DNA of 64,000 nucleotides from Rhodopirellula sp. P2 (GTDB lineage Bacteria; Planctomycetota; Planctomycetia; Pirellulales; Pirellulaceae). Below the pieces are notes generated by a model that saw only the letters and a program-made list of their open reading frames with translations, made no database searches and had not been told where the DNA came from. The stretch covers positions 2,585,001-2,649,000 of the forward strand of contig NZ_CP118225.1 in the NCBI RefSeq assembly GCF_028768465.1. The letters are read 5' to 3'. The translations under genes and the position numbers were made by a program. Of this stretch, positions 8,929-18,357 are shown in pieces (positions within the stretch are counted from its first letter, which is position 1; the number at the start of each line of letters is the position of its first letter).

Positions 8929-10406
8929 GCTATCCCGATTTGAATCCGATCTCCATCAATCGTCGTGCCTTGCTGCAAAACTCCGCGTACGGGTTTGGCG
9001 GCATGGCGCTGGGGCAATTGCTCGCCAGCAGTCTGGGCGATTCCAACGCATTGGCCAGTTCGCCAGACGCGCTCGGGGCGGGCACGCCGGTTCCTGGTTC
9101 GATGGGGATGCTGCATCACGCCGCGAAAGCCAAGCGAGTGATCTTCTTGTTCCAGTCAGGGGCACCGTCGCAATTGGATTTGTTTGACTACAAACCGTTG
9201 CTCAACGAAAAGCACGGCACCGAACTGCCCGACGAAATTCGTGGCGGTCAACGCCTGACAGGGATGAGCGGAAACCAATCCAGTTTGCCGTTGGTGGGTT
9301 CCCCGTTTGAATTCCAGCAACACGGTGAATGTGGCACTTGGATGAGCGACCAACTGCCGTACACATCCAAGATCGCGGATGACATCTGCGTGGTTCGATC
9401 GATGTACACCGAGGCGATCAACCACGGGCCCGCGGTCACATTCATGCAGACCGGCAGCATGTTCCCCGGTCGGCCCAGCATGGGCGCTTGGGTGGACTAT
9501 GGTTTGGGCAGCGAGAACGAAAACTTGCCCGCGTTTGTGGTGATGACCACCAAGAATCAAAGCAGCGGCCAGCCACTGGTTTCGCGATTTTGGGGCAACG
9601 GTTTTCTGCCCAGTGAGCACCAGGGTGTGCAGTTCCGAAGTGGAGCCGATCCGGTGTTGTATCTCAGCAATCCACAAGGCATCGACACGCAGAGTCGCCG
9701 CTCAGCCATGGACGCCCTGTCCAAATTGCACCAGATGCAATTGGCGAGCAACGCGGATCCATTGGTGGAAGCTCGCATCGCTCAGTACGAGATGGCGTTT
9801 GCCATGCAGTCGTCGATCCCTGAGGCCACCGATTTCGCAGACGAATCCGAGGAAGTTTTTGAGCTGTACGGCAAGGATTCCAAGAATCCTGGTTCCTTCG
9901 CTGCGAACTGTTTGATGGCTCGGCGATTGGCCCAGCGTGGCGTGCGTTTCATTCAGCTGTATCACAAAGGATGGGACCATCACGGCGGCCTGCCCAAGGG
10001 ATTGCCGAACCAGTGCAAGGCAACGGACCAAGCCTCCGCGGCGTTGGTTCAGGATCTCAAGCGTTTGGGAATGCTTGAGGACACGTTGGTCATTTGGGGC
10101 GGCGAATTCGGACGGACCAATTATTGCCAAGGCAAGCTGACGGAAACCAGTTTTGGTCGAGATCACCACCCCAGATGCTTTAGTTTGTGGATGGCCGGTG
10201 GAGGGGTGAAGCCCGGCATCGTGCACGGTGCGACCGACGATTTTGGGTACAACTTGACGGAGGCTCCCGTTCATATCCATGATTTGCATGCCACGATCAT
10301 GCACTTGTTGGGCGTCGATCACGAGCGTTTGACGTTCCGATACCAGGGGCGTCAATTCCGATTGACCGACGTGCACGGTGAAGTCGTGCATGACATTCTG
10401 GCTTGA
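8925..10406 (+). CDS. DUF1501 family secreted protein
   Basis: This 493-residue member of the DUF1501 family (alkaline-phosphatase-like fold) is regularly encoded next to PSD1 proteins in planctomycetes. The N-terminus holds a twin-arginine-like signal: INRRALLQNSAYGFGGMALG. Family landmarks include RVIFLFQSGAPSQLDLFDYKP, DDICVVRSMYTEAINHGPA, VIWGGEFGRT and GRDHHPRCFSLWMAGGGVKPG. The start at 8925 is chosen because it forms an ATGA overlap with the upstream stop; an in-frame ATG at 8910 would lengthen it by five residues. Function is inferred only from context: it probably acts with the preceding cytochrome-like protein outside the cytoplasm. Confidence 0.92.
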   Translation: MSYPDLNPISINRRALLQNSAYGFGGMALGQLLASSLGDSNALASSPDALGAGTPVPGSMGMLHHAAKAKRVIFLFQSGAPSQLDLFDYKPLLNEKHGTELPDEIRGGQRLTGMSGNQSSLPLVGSPFEFQQHGECGTWMSDQLPYTSKIADDICVVRSMYTEAINHGPAVTFMQTGSMFPGRPSMGAWVDYGLGSENENLPAFVVMTTKNQSSGQPLVSRFWGNGFLPSEHQGVQFRSGADPVLYLSNPQGIDTQSRRSAMDALSKLHQMQLASNADPLVEARIAQYEMAFAMQSSIPEATDFADESEEVFELYGKDSKNPGSFAANCLMARRLAQRGVRFIQLYHKGWDHHGGLPKGLPNQCKATDQASAALVQDLKRLGMLEDTLVIWGGEFGRTNYCQGKLTETSFGRDHHPRCFSLWMAGGGVKPGIVHGATDDFGYNLTEAPVHIHDLHATIMHLLGVDHERLTFRYQGRQFRLTDVHGEVVHDILA

Positions 10407-10469
10407 CCGGGTGAGCGCCAGCGACGCGATCGCCTCATCAACCTTTCCTCTTCTGTTGAGGCTGTATCG

Positions 10470-11726
10470 ATGTTGCGTCCCGTTTGCTGGGTTGGCTGTT
10501 TGCTAGCCGCGTTGCCAATCACCGTCCCCGCACTCGGGGACGATCCGTCTGCGTCCAAGACGCTTCCGCCGCTGCAGGTTTATATCCTGGCCGGGCAGTC
10601 CAACATGGAAGGGCACGCCAAGGTCGAAACGATCGACTACATGAGCGATGATCCGCAAGCCAAGTCGTTGCTCCAACGCATGCGCGACGAAGGCGGCTCA
10701 TTCCGCGAATGCGACCGGGTTTGGATTTCCTATTTGACGGGGCGAGGCGACGCCAACGGCGAAGGCTTGGGCAAGCTGACGACCGGTTACGGTTCGCGCC
10801 CCGATCCGAGTGAAGATGGTGGCAAGATTGGCCCCGAGTTCACGTTTGGTTTGACGCTCGAGGACAACACCGACGCCCCGGTTCTGCTGATCAAAACCGC
10901 CTGGGGAGGCAAGTCGCTGTTTTATGATTTTCGTCCGCCAAGTGCTGGAGTTTACCCGCGGACGGAAAACGACATCGAGCGAGATCGCAATCACGAGCAA
11001 GACTCGGGCAAGTACTACCGATTGATGATGACGCACGTGAAGTCCGTGCTGAGCGATCTCGACCGAGTGGTGCCTGCGTATCAAGAAGATCAAGGTTACG
11101 AGCTGGCTGGATTCGTCTGGTTCCAAGGTTGGAACGATGTTGTCAATCGAGATGTCTATCCTCGGTTGCCCGCCGATGCCGAGCAGAATCGTTTCGCCAA
11201 GTACTCGCAGTGGATGGCGGACTTCATTCGCGACGTGCGGTCGGATTTGAGCGATGTCGACTCGAGTGCGGCGGAGTTGCCGTTTGTGATCGGCGTGATG
11301 GGAGTCGACGGTGAAAATCCCAGTCCCGATCACCAGCAGTTCCGAGATGCGATGGCAGCTCCGGCAAAGATGGAGGCCTTTCGCGGCAACGTCGTGGCGG
11401 TTCCAACGGGACCTTACTGGGACCAGCGGCTCGGGGCCATTGCCACTCAATTCGCAGCAGTGCAACAGAAGTCATTTCAGCTGCGGACGAAGCAGCCTGG
11501 CCATGAAAACCAGGACGGATCCATGACCCCAGAGCAGCAAGCTGACTTCATGAAAGAATTTGAACGCGAGTTGATCTCAGAGGAAGAGCTCGCGCTGTGG
11601 AATCGCGGGGCGTCCAACGCCGGGTATCACTACCTGGGGTGTGGAAAGACCATGGCCCAGATCGGCGAAGCCTTCGCACTGGCGATGCTGGAGTTGCAAG
11701 GCAGTTCCGGTGAATCGTCCAACTAG
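10470..11726 (+). CDS. SASA-domain carbohydrate esterase (CE6/sialate O-acetylesterase-like)
   Basis: This is a 418-residue exported SGNH-type esterase. A signal peptide (MLRPVCWVGCLLAALPITVPALG) precedes the nucleophile block VYILAGQSNMEGHA, with the catalytic serine in GQSNM. Block III is seen as GFVWFQGWND. The catalytic histidine is probably in GYHYLGCGKTMAQIGEAFA near the C-terminus. These features match the SASA domain, which covers carbohydrate esterase family 6 acetylxylan esterases and sialate O-acetylesterases. It probably removes acetyl groups from polysaccharide in the periplasm or outside the cell. It lies 63 nt after the DUF1501 gene on the same strand, so co-transcription is likely. 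The exact sugar substrate cannot be read from sequence. Confidence 0.88.
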   Translation: MLRPVCWVGCLLAALPITVPALGDDPSASKTLPPLQVYILAGQSNMEGHAKVETIDYMSDDPQAKSLLQRMRDEGGSFRECDRVWISYLTGRGDANGEGLGKLTTGYGSRPDPSEDGGKIGPEFTFGLTLEDNTDAPVLLIKTAWGGKSLFYDFRPPSAGVYPRTENDIERDRNHEQDSGKYYRLMMTHVKSVLSDLDRVVPAYQEDQGYELAGFVWFQGWNDVVNRDVYPRLPADAEQNRFAKYSQWMADFIRDVRSDLSDVDSSAAELPFVIGVMGVDGENPSPDHQQFRDAMAAPAKMEAFRGNVVAVPTGPYWDQRLGAIATQFAAVQQKSFQLRTKQPGHENQDGSMTPEQQADFMKEFERELISEEELALWNRGASNAGYHYLGCGKTMAQIGEAFALAMLELQGSSGESSN

Positions 11727-11752
11727 CGCTGCGACAGTCCAACGTAGGAGCA

Positions 11753-12111
11753 TTGAAGTTGCGCTTTTGCGTTAATGGCCAACGGCCTCGTTCAACATAG
11801 CCAGGGGCATCGCCTGGGCTGACGAGAATCACTTCGACTGGAAGGCTTGGGCTGTATTGCACTGGCAAAGCGAAACGCAATTTGCGCTCACGATTCGGAG
11901 AATCGAGCGACATTGTCGCACAACTCTCCGAGTTGTCAGCGTTCGCCTCGGATGGGCAAAACTCGACGAAGCACATTTTAATCAGCCCAGGCATCGCCCC
12001 TGGAGCAGAAAAACACGGCCCCATTTTGGCCAACGGCCAAATTCAATTCAACACGTCTGGGTTGATGATGGCCATTGGCCAACAAAAACGACTGCAAAAG
12101 CGCAACTTCAA
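11753..12111. repeat. 359-bp foldback (MITE-like) element with 18-bp inverted ends
   Basis: The left end TTGAAGTTGCGCTTTTGC (11753-11770) is matched perfectly by its reverse complement at 12094-12111. Inside, further inverted blocks pair imperfectly: the module around CAACATAGCCAGGGGCATCG near 11791 and its inverted form CAGCCCAGGCATCGCCCCTG near 11984. The whole element could therefore fold back on itself. It encodes no protein. No clear target-site duplication is visible at its borders. A diverged relative lies at 39729-39966. Confidence 0.75.
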
Positions 12112-12273
12112 AAAGCGTGCGTGAGGGATCGCGTGCCATTGCGACGAGCCTGTGGGTGCCTCACTCACCGTCGGGTTGTGAAATCGGATGAATCAACAAG
12201 CCGTCACGCCTGTCACCGCTCCGCGGTTGTTCGATCATCCGGATGCGCACAACCGGTCGCGGAGGGACGGGAG

Positions 12274-12294
12274 CCTTGGGGTTTCGACCCAAGG
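12274..12294 (-). terminator. Hairpin just after trxB
   Basis: A 7-bp perfect stem CCTTGGG/CCCAAGG with a 7-nt loop starts about 10 nt beyond the trxB stop codon. There is no T-run on either strand, so it is a weak terminator at best; it may instead protect the mRNA 3' end. It belongs to the GGGTT..AACCC hairpin family also seen at 981-1000 and 1078-1097. Confidence 0.4.
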
Positions 12295-12303
12295 TCATGC
12301 TTC

Positions 12304-13437
12304 TTAGGTCAACGAAGGACGTGCTTCGCTGGTGCCGGTCGTTTCTTCGTGCTTGGCCAAGAAGCGTTCGGCATCCAGAGCGGCCATGCAACCAGTTCCC
12401 GCGGACGTGATCGCTTGACGGTAGTAGTCATCCGCGACATCGCCTGCGGCGAAGACGCCGTCAACCGACGTGTTGGTGCGGAACGCTTGGGTCCACTGGA
12501 TGTAGCCTTCGCTGTTCATGTCGACGGCACCGTCCAAGAACGCTGTGTTGGGCGTGTGGCCGATGGCGACGAACATGCCGCCGACTTTCAGTTCACGAGT
12601 GGAGCCGTCGACGGTGTCTTTCAGACGCAGTCCGTTGACCAATTTTTCGTCACCGAGAACTTCTTCGACCACGGTGTTCCACAGGATTTCGATATGTGGG
12701 TGATTGATCGCCCGATCTTGCATCACTTTGCTGGCACGCATTTGGTCGCGACGCACGAGCAAGTAGATCTTGTCGGCACCTTTCAAGTTGGCCAGGTAGG
12801 TGGCTTCTTCAACGGCGGAGTCACCACCGCCGACCACGGCGAGGGGTTTGCCACGGTAGACGGGCAGTGCACCATCGCAAACGGCACAGGCACTGACACC
12901 TTTGTTCTTGTAGAGTTCTTCGCTGGGGAGGCCCAGGTAATTGGCCCGAGCACCCGTGGCGATGATCACGGTGCGAGCTTGGACGGGTTCGCCCGAGCCG
13001 GGATAGAGTGTGTGCAGTTTTCCGGAAAAGTCGACTCGTTCGATATCGTCGCCGACGACTCGGGTTCCGAAGTTGATCGCTTGCTGCTTCATCAGTTCCA
13101 TCAACTCCACGCCTTGCACCGCGTAGTGGGGCTGGCCGTCTTTTTCGTGCCCTTCGGGAGCCATTGGCAGGTTCCAGTGGCGGTCCTTGTCAACGGCAGA
13201 TTCCACGAACGCGCGGATGTTGCCAGCCGGGAACCCAGCGAAATTTTCGATTTCGGTGGTGTAGGCGAGTTGTCCCAACGGAATCATTTCAGGCTTGACG
13301 GTGCCTTCGTAGAGGACGGGATCGAGGTTTGCCCGCGCCGCGTAGATGGCCGCGGACCAACCGGCCGGCCCGCTGCCGATGATGATGGTCTTTTCTGTCT
13401 TGGGTTGGGCGTTTCCGTTGCTTGAAGCAGAGCTCAT
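12304..13437 (-). CDS. trxB: Thioredoxin reductase
   Basis: This FAD/NADPH enzyme reduces thioredoxin. The 377 residues show the FAD-binding [16 protein letters not shown] (about 21-36), the redox pair C184-A-V-C187 followed by DGA, the NADPH-binding [16 protein letters not shown], and the C-terminal FAD motif [31 protein letters not shown]. The active site reads CAVC rather than the common CATC. Compared with the roughly 320-residue bacterial enzyme it carries an insertion of about 30 residues between AGFP (67-70) and [12 protein letters not shown] (109-120), plus short terminal extensions. The ATG at 13437 gives a 15-residue lead before the FAD domain. It probably forms the cytoplasmic thiol-reducing system with a thioredoxin encoded elsewhere. 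Confidence 0.95.
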   Translation of the reverse strand: MSSASSNGNAQPKTEKTIIIGSGPAGWSAAIYAARANLDPVLYEGTVKPEMIPLGQLAYTTEIENFAGFPAGNIRAFVESAVDKDRHWNLPMAPEGHEKDGQPHYAVQGVELMELMKQQAINFGTRVVGDDIERVDFSGKLHTLYPGSGEPVQARTVIIATGARANYLGLPSEELYKNKGVSACAVCDGALPVYRGKPLAVVGGGDSAVEEATYLANLKGADKIYLLVRRDQMRASKVMQDRAINHPHIEILWNTVVEEVLGDEKLVNGLRLKDTVDGSTRELKVGGMFVAIGHTPNTAFLDGAVDMNSEGYIQWTQAFRTNTSVDGVFAAGDVADDYYRQAITSAGTGCMAALDAERFLAKHEETTGTSEARPSLT

Positions 13438-13829
13438 GGTTCAATCTTGATGAGTGAGTGGACGCGAATGCGAAATGGTCTCGATTGGGCCAGCGACATC
13501 GTTCGGAGCCCACGCGTTTCGCGTATTATAGGGGGCGAATGCGAATCGACGACCGGACAATGGCAGGAATTCCGCCGGGAACGGTTCAATTCGATCTCTC
13601 GGTTCTGTCGGCGTGAATCGCTTCACGTCGGCCGATTTGGCCCGTTTTCGCTTGTGACACCGAGTCCGCTTGGGAAAAACAGCGCCATCGTGCGAACCGA
13701 GGTCCCACCGATTCAATGGCGAGTGCAGGTTGCCGACCGCCTGCCGCTGGACTGCGGATGTCATTCGAGCCCCACCATCCTTTCCCCACTTTGCCTTTCC
13801 CCTCTTTGTCAGTCAGCTGATCTCCCCGC
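13438..13829. other. Divergent intergenic region trxB/cstA
   Basis: No gene is supported. This 392-base spacer separates the divergent trxB and cstA genes and should hold both promoters. A TATTATA box at about 13524-13530 is a possible -10 element, but no matching -35 could be fixed with confidence. Confidence 0.5.
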
Positions 13830-15743
13830 ATGAGCACTCTTGTCATTGCGATCCTTTCGATGGTCGCGTTTGTCGTTGCGTATCACACCTATGGCCGTTA
13901 TCTGGCGGACAAATTGTTCCGTCTCAGTGCGGATGAAACGATGCCCAGCGTGGCCCAGCGGGACGACGTTGATTTCGTGCCGACGGATCGGTCCATCGTC
14001 TTCGGCCACCATTTCACCAGCATTGCCGGGACCGGACCAATTGTTGGTCCAGCACTCGCGGTTTTTTGGGGGTGGTTGCCGGCTTTGCTGTGGGTTGTGT
14101 TTGGTTCGATCTTGGTCGGCGGCGTGCATGACCTGGCCGCTTTGGTGATTTCGATCCGCAGTCGAGGTGAATCGATCGGCCAGGCAGCGGGACGTTTGAT
14201 TTCGCCACGAGCCAAGGTGTTGTTCCTGATCGTGTTGGCGATGGCCCTGTCGATTGTGTTGGCGGTGTTCGGGTTGGTGATCGCGAATATTTTCAAGTTG
14301 TATCCCGAGTCGGTGCTTTCCGTTTGGACGGCGATGCCAGTCGCTGCGTTCATCGGTTGGGCTGTGATCCGCCGCGGAGGCAACTTGGTGGTGCCGTGTT
14401 TGATCGGATTGGGAATCCTGTATCTGACGGTTTACCTGGGCGCGACCGCGTTGCCGCTGGATTTGGCGGAGGTGTTGCCTGCCGATTCGGTGTACATGAC
14501 GCCGGTCGTCGTGTGGACGTTGTTGTTGCTGATCTACGCGTTCTTTGCGTCGGTGTTGCCGGTTTGGTTGCTGCTTCAGCCGCGGGATTTTTTGAACAGT
14601 TTGCAGTTGGGGGTGGCGTTGGTGTTGTTGGTCGCCGGGTTGGCGGTCGCGTCGCTGAACGGGCAAGCCAATCTGTCCACGGCGGCGCCCGCGATTGCCA
14701 AGCAGGTTCCTGCGGATGCACCCCCGATGCTGCCGTTTTTGTTCATCACGATTGCCTGTGGAGCCTGCAGCGGATTTCACTGCTTGGTCAGCAGCGGAAC
14801 GACCAGCAAGCAGCTCAAGAATGCTCGTGACGCGCAAATGATTGGTTATGGATCGATGCTGGGCGAAGGGATGCTGGCCGTGCTGGTGATTTTGGCTTGT
14901 TGTGCAGGAGTTGGGATGGGGCGTTTGACTCGCGATGCATCTTCGGGGGCGATCGAAATCACCCGGCAAGAGCCGGTGGCGGTGGCGGAAGCTGCTGCAG
15001 GGGAAGCCGCTTTGGACGGTTCGGCCGCCTGGCGTTCCTATTATCGAACTGAACCATCGGCGGCGGAAGTTGAGGCTGGGACGGCAGCCGCCGGTGGTGG
15101 ATGGAAGAGCCAGGGGCTCGACAAAAAACTCGCGGCGTTCATCGATGGAGGAGCCAACTTCATCTCCGCCATCGGCATCCCCTTGAAATACGGCGTTGCA
15201 ATCATGGCCGTGATGGTGGCTTGCTTTGCGGCCACGACGTTGGACACCGCGACTCGGTTGCAGCGTTACGTGATCAGTGAACTGGCCTTGTCCGCGGGGT
15301 GGCAGATGGGAACCAACAAGTACGTGGCGACCACCATCGCGGTTGGCATCGGAATGGCGATCGCCGTTTTCGCGGGCGAGAGTCCCGGCAAGGGTGGTTT
15401 GATGTTGTGGCCGTTGTTTGGTGCGACCAATCAATTGCTGGCCGGTTTGGCATTGATGGTGGCCGTGTTCTATCTCGCCCGACGAAGTCGACCGGTGGCG
15501 GTGCTGGCGATCCCGATGGGAATGATGCTGTTGTTGCCTGCTTGGGCGATGGTCTTTGACTTGGTCAACAACTGGTGGCCACAGCGAGACTACGTGCTGA
15601 TTGGGTTTGGCTCGTTCGTGTTGATTTTGCAGGCCTGGATGGTGGGAGAAGCGATCTCACTTTGGCGTCGTTTGCCGGAAGTGATGCAGCAAGCCGACAC
15701 CAGCGACGAGTTCGGGAGCAGCGATCCCCTGACCGCGAACTAG
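13830..15743 (+). CDS. cstA: Carbon starvation protein CstA (peptide/pyruvate transporter family)
   Basis: CstA proteins are multi-spanning inner-membrane transporters implicated in uptake of peptides or pyruvate under carbon limitation. The 637-residue product begins with a membrane segment (STLVIAILSMVAFVVAYHTYG) and has the family core FVPTDRSIVFGHHFTSIAGTGPIVGPA at about 50-75. HDLAALVISIRSRGESIGQ, CGACSGFHCLVSSGTTSKQL and TTLDTATRLQRYV follow. About 14-16 hydrophobic segments are visible. A loop of about 90 residues around 375-445 is rich in Ala/Glu/Gly and lies outside the common core. The short C-terminal tail is polar. The gene stands alone, divergent from trxB. Confidence 0.93.
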   Translation: MSTLVIAILSMVAFVVAYHTYGRYLADKLFRLSADETMPSVAQRDDVDFVPTDRSIVFGHHFTSIAGTGPIVGPALAVFWGWLPALLWVVFGSILVGGVHDLAALVISIRSRGESIGQAAGRLISPRAKVLFLIVLAMALSIVLAVFGLVIANIFKLYPESVLSVWTAMPVAAFIGWAVIRRGGNLVVPCLIGLGILYLTVYLGATALPLDLAEVLPADSVYMTPVVVWTLLLLIYAFFASVLPVWLLLQPRDFLNSLQLGVALVLLVAGLAVASLNGQANLSTAAPAIAKQVPADAPPMLPFLFITIACGACSGFHCLVSSGTTSKQLKNARDAQMIGYGSMLGEGMLAVLVILACCAGVGMGRLTRDASSGAIEITRQEPVAVAEAAAGEAALDGSAAWRSYYRTEPSAAEVEAGTAAAGGGWKSQGLDKKLAAFIDGGANFISAIGIPLKYGVAIMAVMVACFAATTLDTATRLQRYVISELALSAGWQMGTNKYVATTIAVGIGMAIAVFAGESPGKGGLMLWPLFGATNQLLAGLALMVAVFYLARRSRPVAVLAIPMGMMLLLPAWAMVFDLVNNWWPQRDYVLIGFGSFVLILQAWMVGEAISLWRRLPEVMQQADTSDEFGSSDPLTAN

Positions 15744-16198
15744 CGAGTCAGATTGGGAGGCTGCTGAGGCATGGGGAGCCAGGGACGCGTTTGAACCGCC
15801 ATCGCGATTGCGAAGAAGGTGGGCGCAGGTGCGACGTTGAACCGGGCCGTTGGGGGGGAGATGCGCGGTCGCGGGCACTTTGCGACTTCTGCCCGCCCAT
15901 TTCTTAACAATATCTTCAAATCCGTTTATGACGCCAAATCGCCATCTTGGTGCGATCAAGGGCGGTCAGGACCGCTGAATCCATGGTTTTGTGGGGAGGA
16001 TTGAGGTTGCGAGGGTCTCTTTGACGGTCTGTTTGTCAACCTTGAGAAGAGGATTACAATTCGTCCGCGCTGAAAATGAACTGCAACGGATCGGCAGCCA
16101 GCCGCAATGGAATGGACGCGACGGATTCTGTGTCTTCTTGAAACAGATGTGACCCCACCTTCCCACTCTATCGTCCCCCTTTATCAGGCGATCCGACA
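15744..16198. other. Intergenic region upstream of pstS
   Basis: No gene is supported in this 455-base spacer. An inverted repeat TTGAC-N9-GTCAA lies at 16021-16039, about 160 nt before pstS. It is the only notable palindrome here and is too short to name. No clear Pho box (paired CTGTCAT-like heptamers) could be recognised, although the following operon is one that PhoB/PhoP usually controls. Confidence 0.45.
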
Positions 16199-17257
16199 AT
16201 GAAATTCACTTCGTTTGCCTTCTCGTGCTTGATCGCACTCGCGGTCGTTTCGACGGGCTGTGACAAGTCCAGTTCAAACTCCGGAGCCGGCAGTGATTCC
16301 TCGCCGCCCGCCACTGAATCGAACTTGGTCGGCACGATCAAAGTGGACGGCAGCAGCACGGTTCAGCCAATCAGCAACGCCATCCGGGAAGGGTTCATTC
16401 AAGAACATCCCAAGGTTGACATCATCGTCAGCGGCAACGGAACCGGAAACGGGTTCAAGAGCTTTTACGACAAGGGCACGGACATTTCGGATGCATCTCG
16501 CCCCATCAAATCGGGTGAATTTGAAAAGTGCAAAGAAAATGGTGTCAGCTTCGTCGAGCTTCCCGTCGCCTACGACGGATTGACCATCGTCGTGAACCCA
16601 CAGAACGACTGGGTCAAAGAATTGACCGTCGATCAGCTGAAGTCCATGTTTGTCGGTGAGGAAGCGGTGAAAAAGTGGAGCGATGTTGATCCGAGTTGGC
16701 CAGAAGAAGCGATTCAGATCTATTCGCCTGGAACCGGATCGGGCACCTATGACTACTTCCACGAAGTGTTGGCGAAGAAGTCGAAGAAAGAACTTCGTGG
16801 CGACATGAATCTGAACGAAGACGACAACATCTTGGTCAAAGGTGTTTCGGACAACAAATTCGCGATCGGTTTCTTTGGGGTGGCTTACTACGAAGAAAAC
16901 AAAGACAAGCTGCGTGCGGTTTCCGTCGTCAATCCCGAGGACGAAATCGCCTACCAGCCAACGACCGACAACATCGCGTCGAACCGGTACGCTCCGTTCA
17001 GCCGTCCGTTGTTCATCTATGTCAACACCGAGTCGCTCAACCGAGCCGAAGTTCAAGTGTTCATCGAGTACTTCTTGGCCAACACACCAGAGGTCAGCCA
17101 AAAGGTGGGTTACGTTCGTTTGCCCGAAGCCGTGATGACAAAAGTCCAAGCGAATTTGGACGCAATGAAAACAGGCACTCACTTCGTCGATGAAACTGGT
17201 GAGAGTCGCAGCGGTGCCTTGACGGATTTGTTCATCGACGAAAATCTCGTTCCCTAA
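16199..17257 (+). CDS. pstS: Phosphate ABC transporter, phosphate-binding lipoprotein PstS
   Basis: PstS captures phosphate outside the cytoplasmic membrane and passes it to PstCA. The 352-residue protein starts with a lipoprotein signal ending in VVSTGC, so it is probably anchored by lipid at Cys21. A Ser/Gly linker follows, then the binding domain begins with GTIKVDGSSTVQPIS. Phosphate-contact motifs are visible: SGNGTGNGFKSF, DISDASRPI and SPGTGSGTYDYF. The fold and length are those of PstS family members from cyanobacteria and planctomycetes. It is the first gene of pstS-pstC-pstA-pstB-phoU, 113 nt before pstC. Confidence 0.96.
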   Translation: MKFTSFAFSCLIALAVVSTGCDKSSSNSGAGSDSSPPATESNLVGTIKVDGSSTVQPISNAIREGFIQEHPKVDIIVSGNGTGNGFKSFYDKGTDISDASRPIKSGEFEKCKENGVSFVELPVAYDGLTIVVNPQNDWVKELTVDQLKSMFVGEEAVKKWSDVDPSWPEEAIQIYSPGTGSGTYDYFHEVLAKKSKKELRGDMNLNEDDNILVKGVSDNKFAIGFFGVAYYEENKDKLRAVSVVNPEDEIAYQPTTDNIASNRYAPFSRPLFIYVNTESLNRAEVQVFIEYFLANTPEVSQKVGYVRLPEAVMTKVQANLDAMKTGTHFVDETGESRSGALTDLFIDENLVP

Positions 17258-17370
17258 GCAGACCGTTTCAGTTTCTTACAGACTGTTTCCTTTGTCGCTG
17301 CTTTGGCGGCGAAGGCAATTCATAGGGCCGCCTTGCTGATCCAGCTCGGTGGCTGATCGGGTAGATTGCC

Positions 17371-18318
17371 TTGAATCGTCCAGCCGCACTTGTCAACAAG
17401 AAGTTTCGTTCGACTGGCATGGGTGTGGTGCAAGAAAAAGCCATGGTGGCTTTGCTTGCACTGTGCGCATTGCTGACCGTTGGGATCACCGTCGGCATCG
17501 TTGTGATGTTGATTGGTGAAAGCTGGCATTTCTTTCAGAGCGAACATGTCAGCGTCCGGGGATTTCTCACCGGGACAGAATGGACAGCTCTTCAAAGCAA
17601 AGACATTGCAAAGGCTCAGTTTGGGATTTGGCCGCTTCTGTCGGGGACCCTGCGGGTCACGATGATCGCCATGTTGATTGCCTTGCCATGTGGTTTGATC
17701 ACAGCGGTTTTTTTGTCTGAGTTCGCCTCCAACCGTGTGCGAGCCGTTCTGAAGCCGACCCTGGAAGTCATTGCGGGGATTCCCACAGTGGTTCTGGGTT
17801 ACTTTGCGGTTTTGGTTGTCAGTCCTTCGTTGCAGTTTCTCTCTGCAGGCGGGTTTGACACGTTCAACGCGACCAGTGCTGGCATCGCCGTCGGGATCCT
17901 TTGTTTGCCAATGGTTTGCAGTTTATCCGAAGACGCTTTGCACGCTGTTCCGAGGGCGCTTCGCGAAGGCGCTTATGGTTTGGGATGCACCCCGTTTGAA
18001 ACGTCCATCAAAGTGGTCGTGCCCGCGGCGCTCTCGGGGATCGTCTCCGCATTCTTGCTGGCCTTCAGCCGAGCGATTGGCGAGACGATGGTGGTGGCTC
18101 TGGCGGCGGGGACGCGAGCCACTTTCACCGCGGACCCTCGCGAGCAATCGCAAACGATGACGGGGTTCATCGTTGAAATGATCAAGAGTGAGAACGAGTA
18201 CGGGACCGTTCAATACTTCAGCTTGTACGCGGTCGCCATCACTTTGTTTGCGATCACATTTGGGATGACTCTGGTCGGGCAACTGATCCGTCGCCGCTAC
18301 CAAGAAGTTTATTCCTAA
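17371..18318 (+). CDS. pstC: Phosphate ABC transporter permease PstC
   Basis: PstC is one of the two membrane channel subunits of the high-affinity phosphate importer. The 315-residue protein has a cytoplasmic N-terminus and about six membrane segments, the first being VALLALCALLTVGITVGIVVM. The permease EAA-type loop is visible as EDALHAVPRALREGAYGLGCTPFETSIKVVVPAALSGI. The C-terminus ends with the arginine-rich RRRYQEVYS. The start is a TTG at 17371; an ATG at 17419 would shorten it by 16 residues and cannot be excluded. It sits between pstS and pstA. Confidence 0.95.
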   Translation: MNRPAALVNKKFRSTGMGVVQEKAMVALLALCALLTVGITVGIVVMLIGESWHFFQSEHVSVRGFLTGTEWTALQSKDIAKAQFGIWPLLSGTLRVTMIAMLIALPCGLITAVFLSEFASNRVRAVLKPTLEVIAGIPTVVLGYFAVLVVSPSLQFLSAGGFDTFNATSAGIAVGILCLPMVCSLSEDALHAVPRALREGAYGLGCTPFETSIKVVVPAALSGIVSAFLLAFSRAIGETMVVALAAGTRATFTADPREQSQTMTGFIVEMIKSENEYGTVQYFSLYAVAITLFAITFGMTLVGQLIRRRYQEVYS

Positions 18319-18357
18319 GGAACCGTTCATTGCTAAGTCATCCTGCGTTTTTCTCTC

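Larger units (their letters stand above)
11727..12303. other. Intergenic region with foldback element and hairpin
   Basis: No gene is supported here. The region holds the foldback element at 11753-12111 and, at 12274-12294, a hairpin with CCTTGGG/CCCAAGG arms placed about 10 nt after the trxB stop. Open frames that cross it translate repeat motifs such as SPGDAPGY and should not be taken as proteins. Confidence 0.7.

Noticed and set aside
11857-12303. Start of a long plus-strand frame crossing the foldback element and running into trxB antisense
   Set aside because: It begins in repeat sequence and continues as the complement of trxB. The peptide shows only repeat motifs.
13809-15434. 541-codon open frame opposite cstA
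   Set aside because: It runs fully antisense to a well supported transporter gene. Its peptide is a His/Gln/Arg-rich low-complexity product of G+C-biased codons, and it has no family motif.
16021-16039. Possible Pho box before pstS (TTGAC-N9-GTCAA)
   Set aside because: It is an inverted repeat, whereas Pho boxes are direct repeats of CTGTCAT-like units. It is also 160 nt from the start codon.
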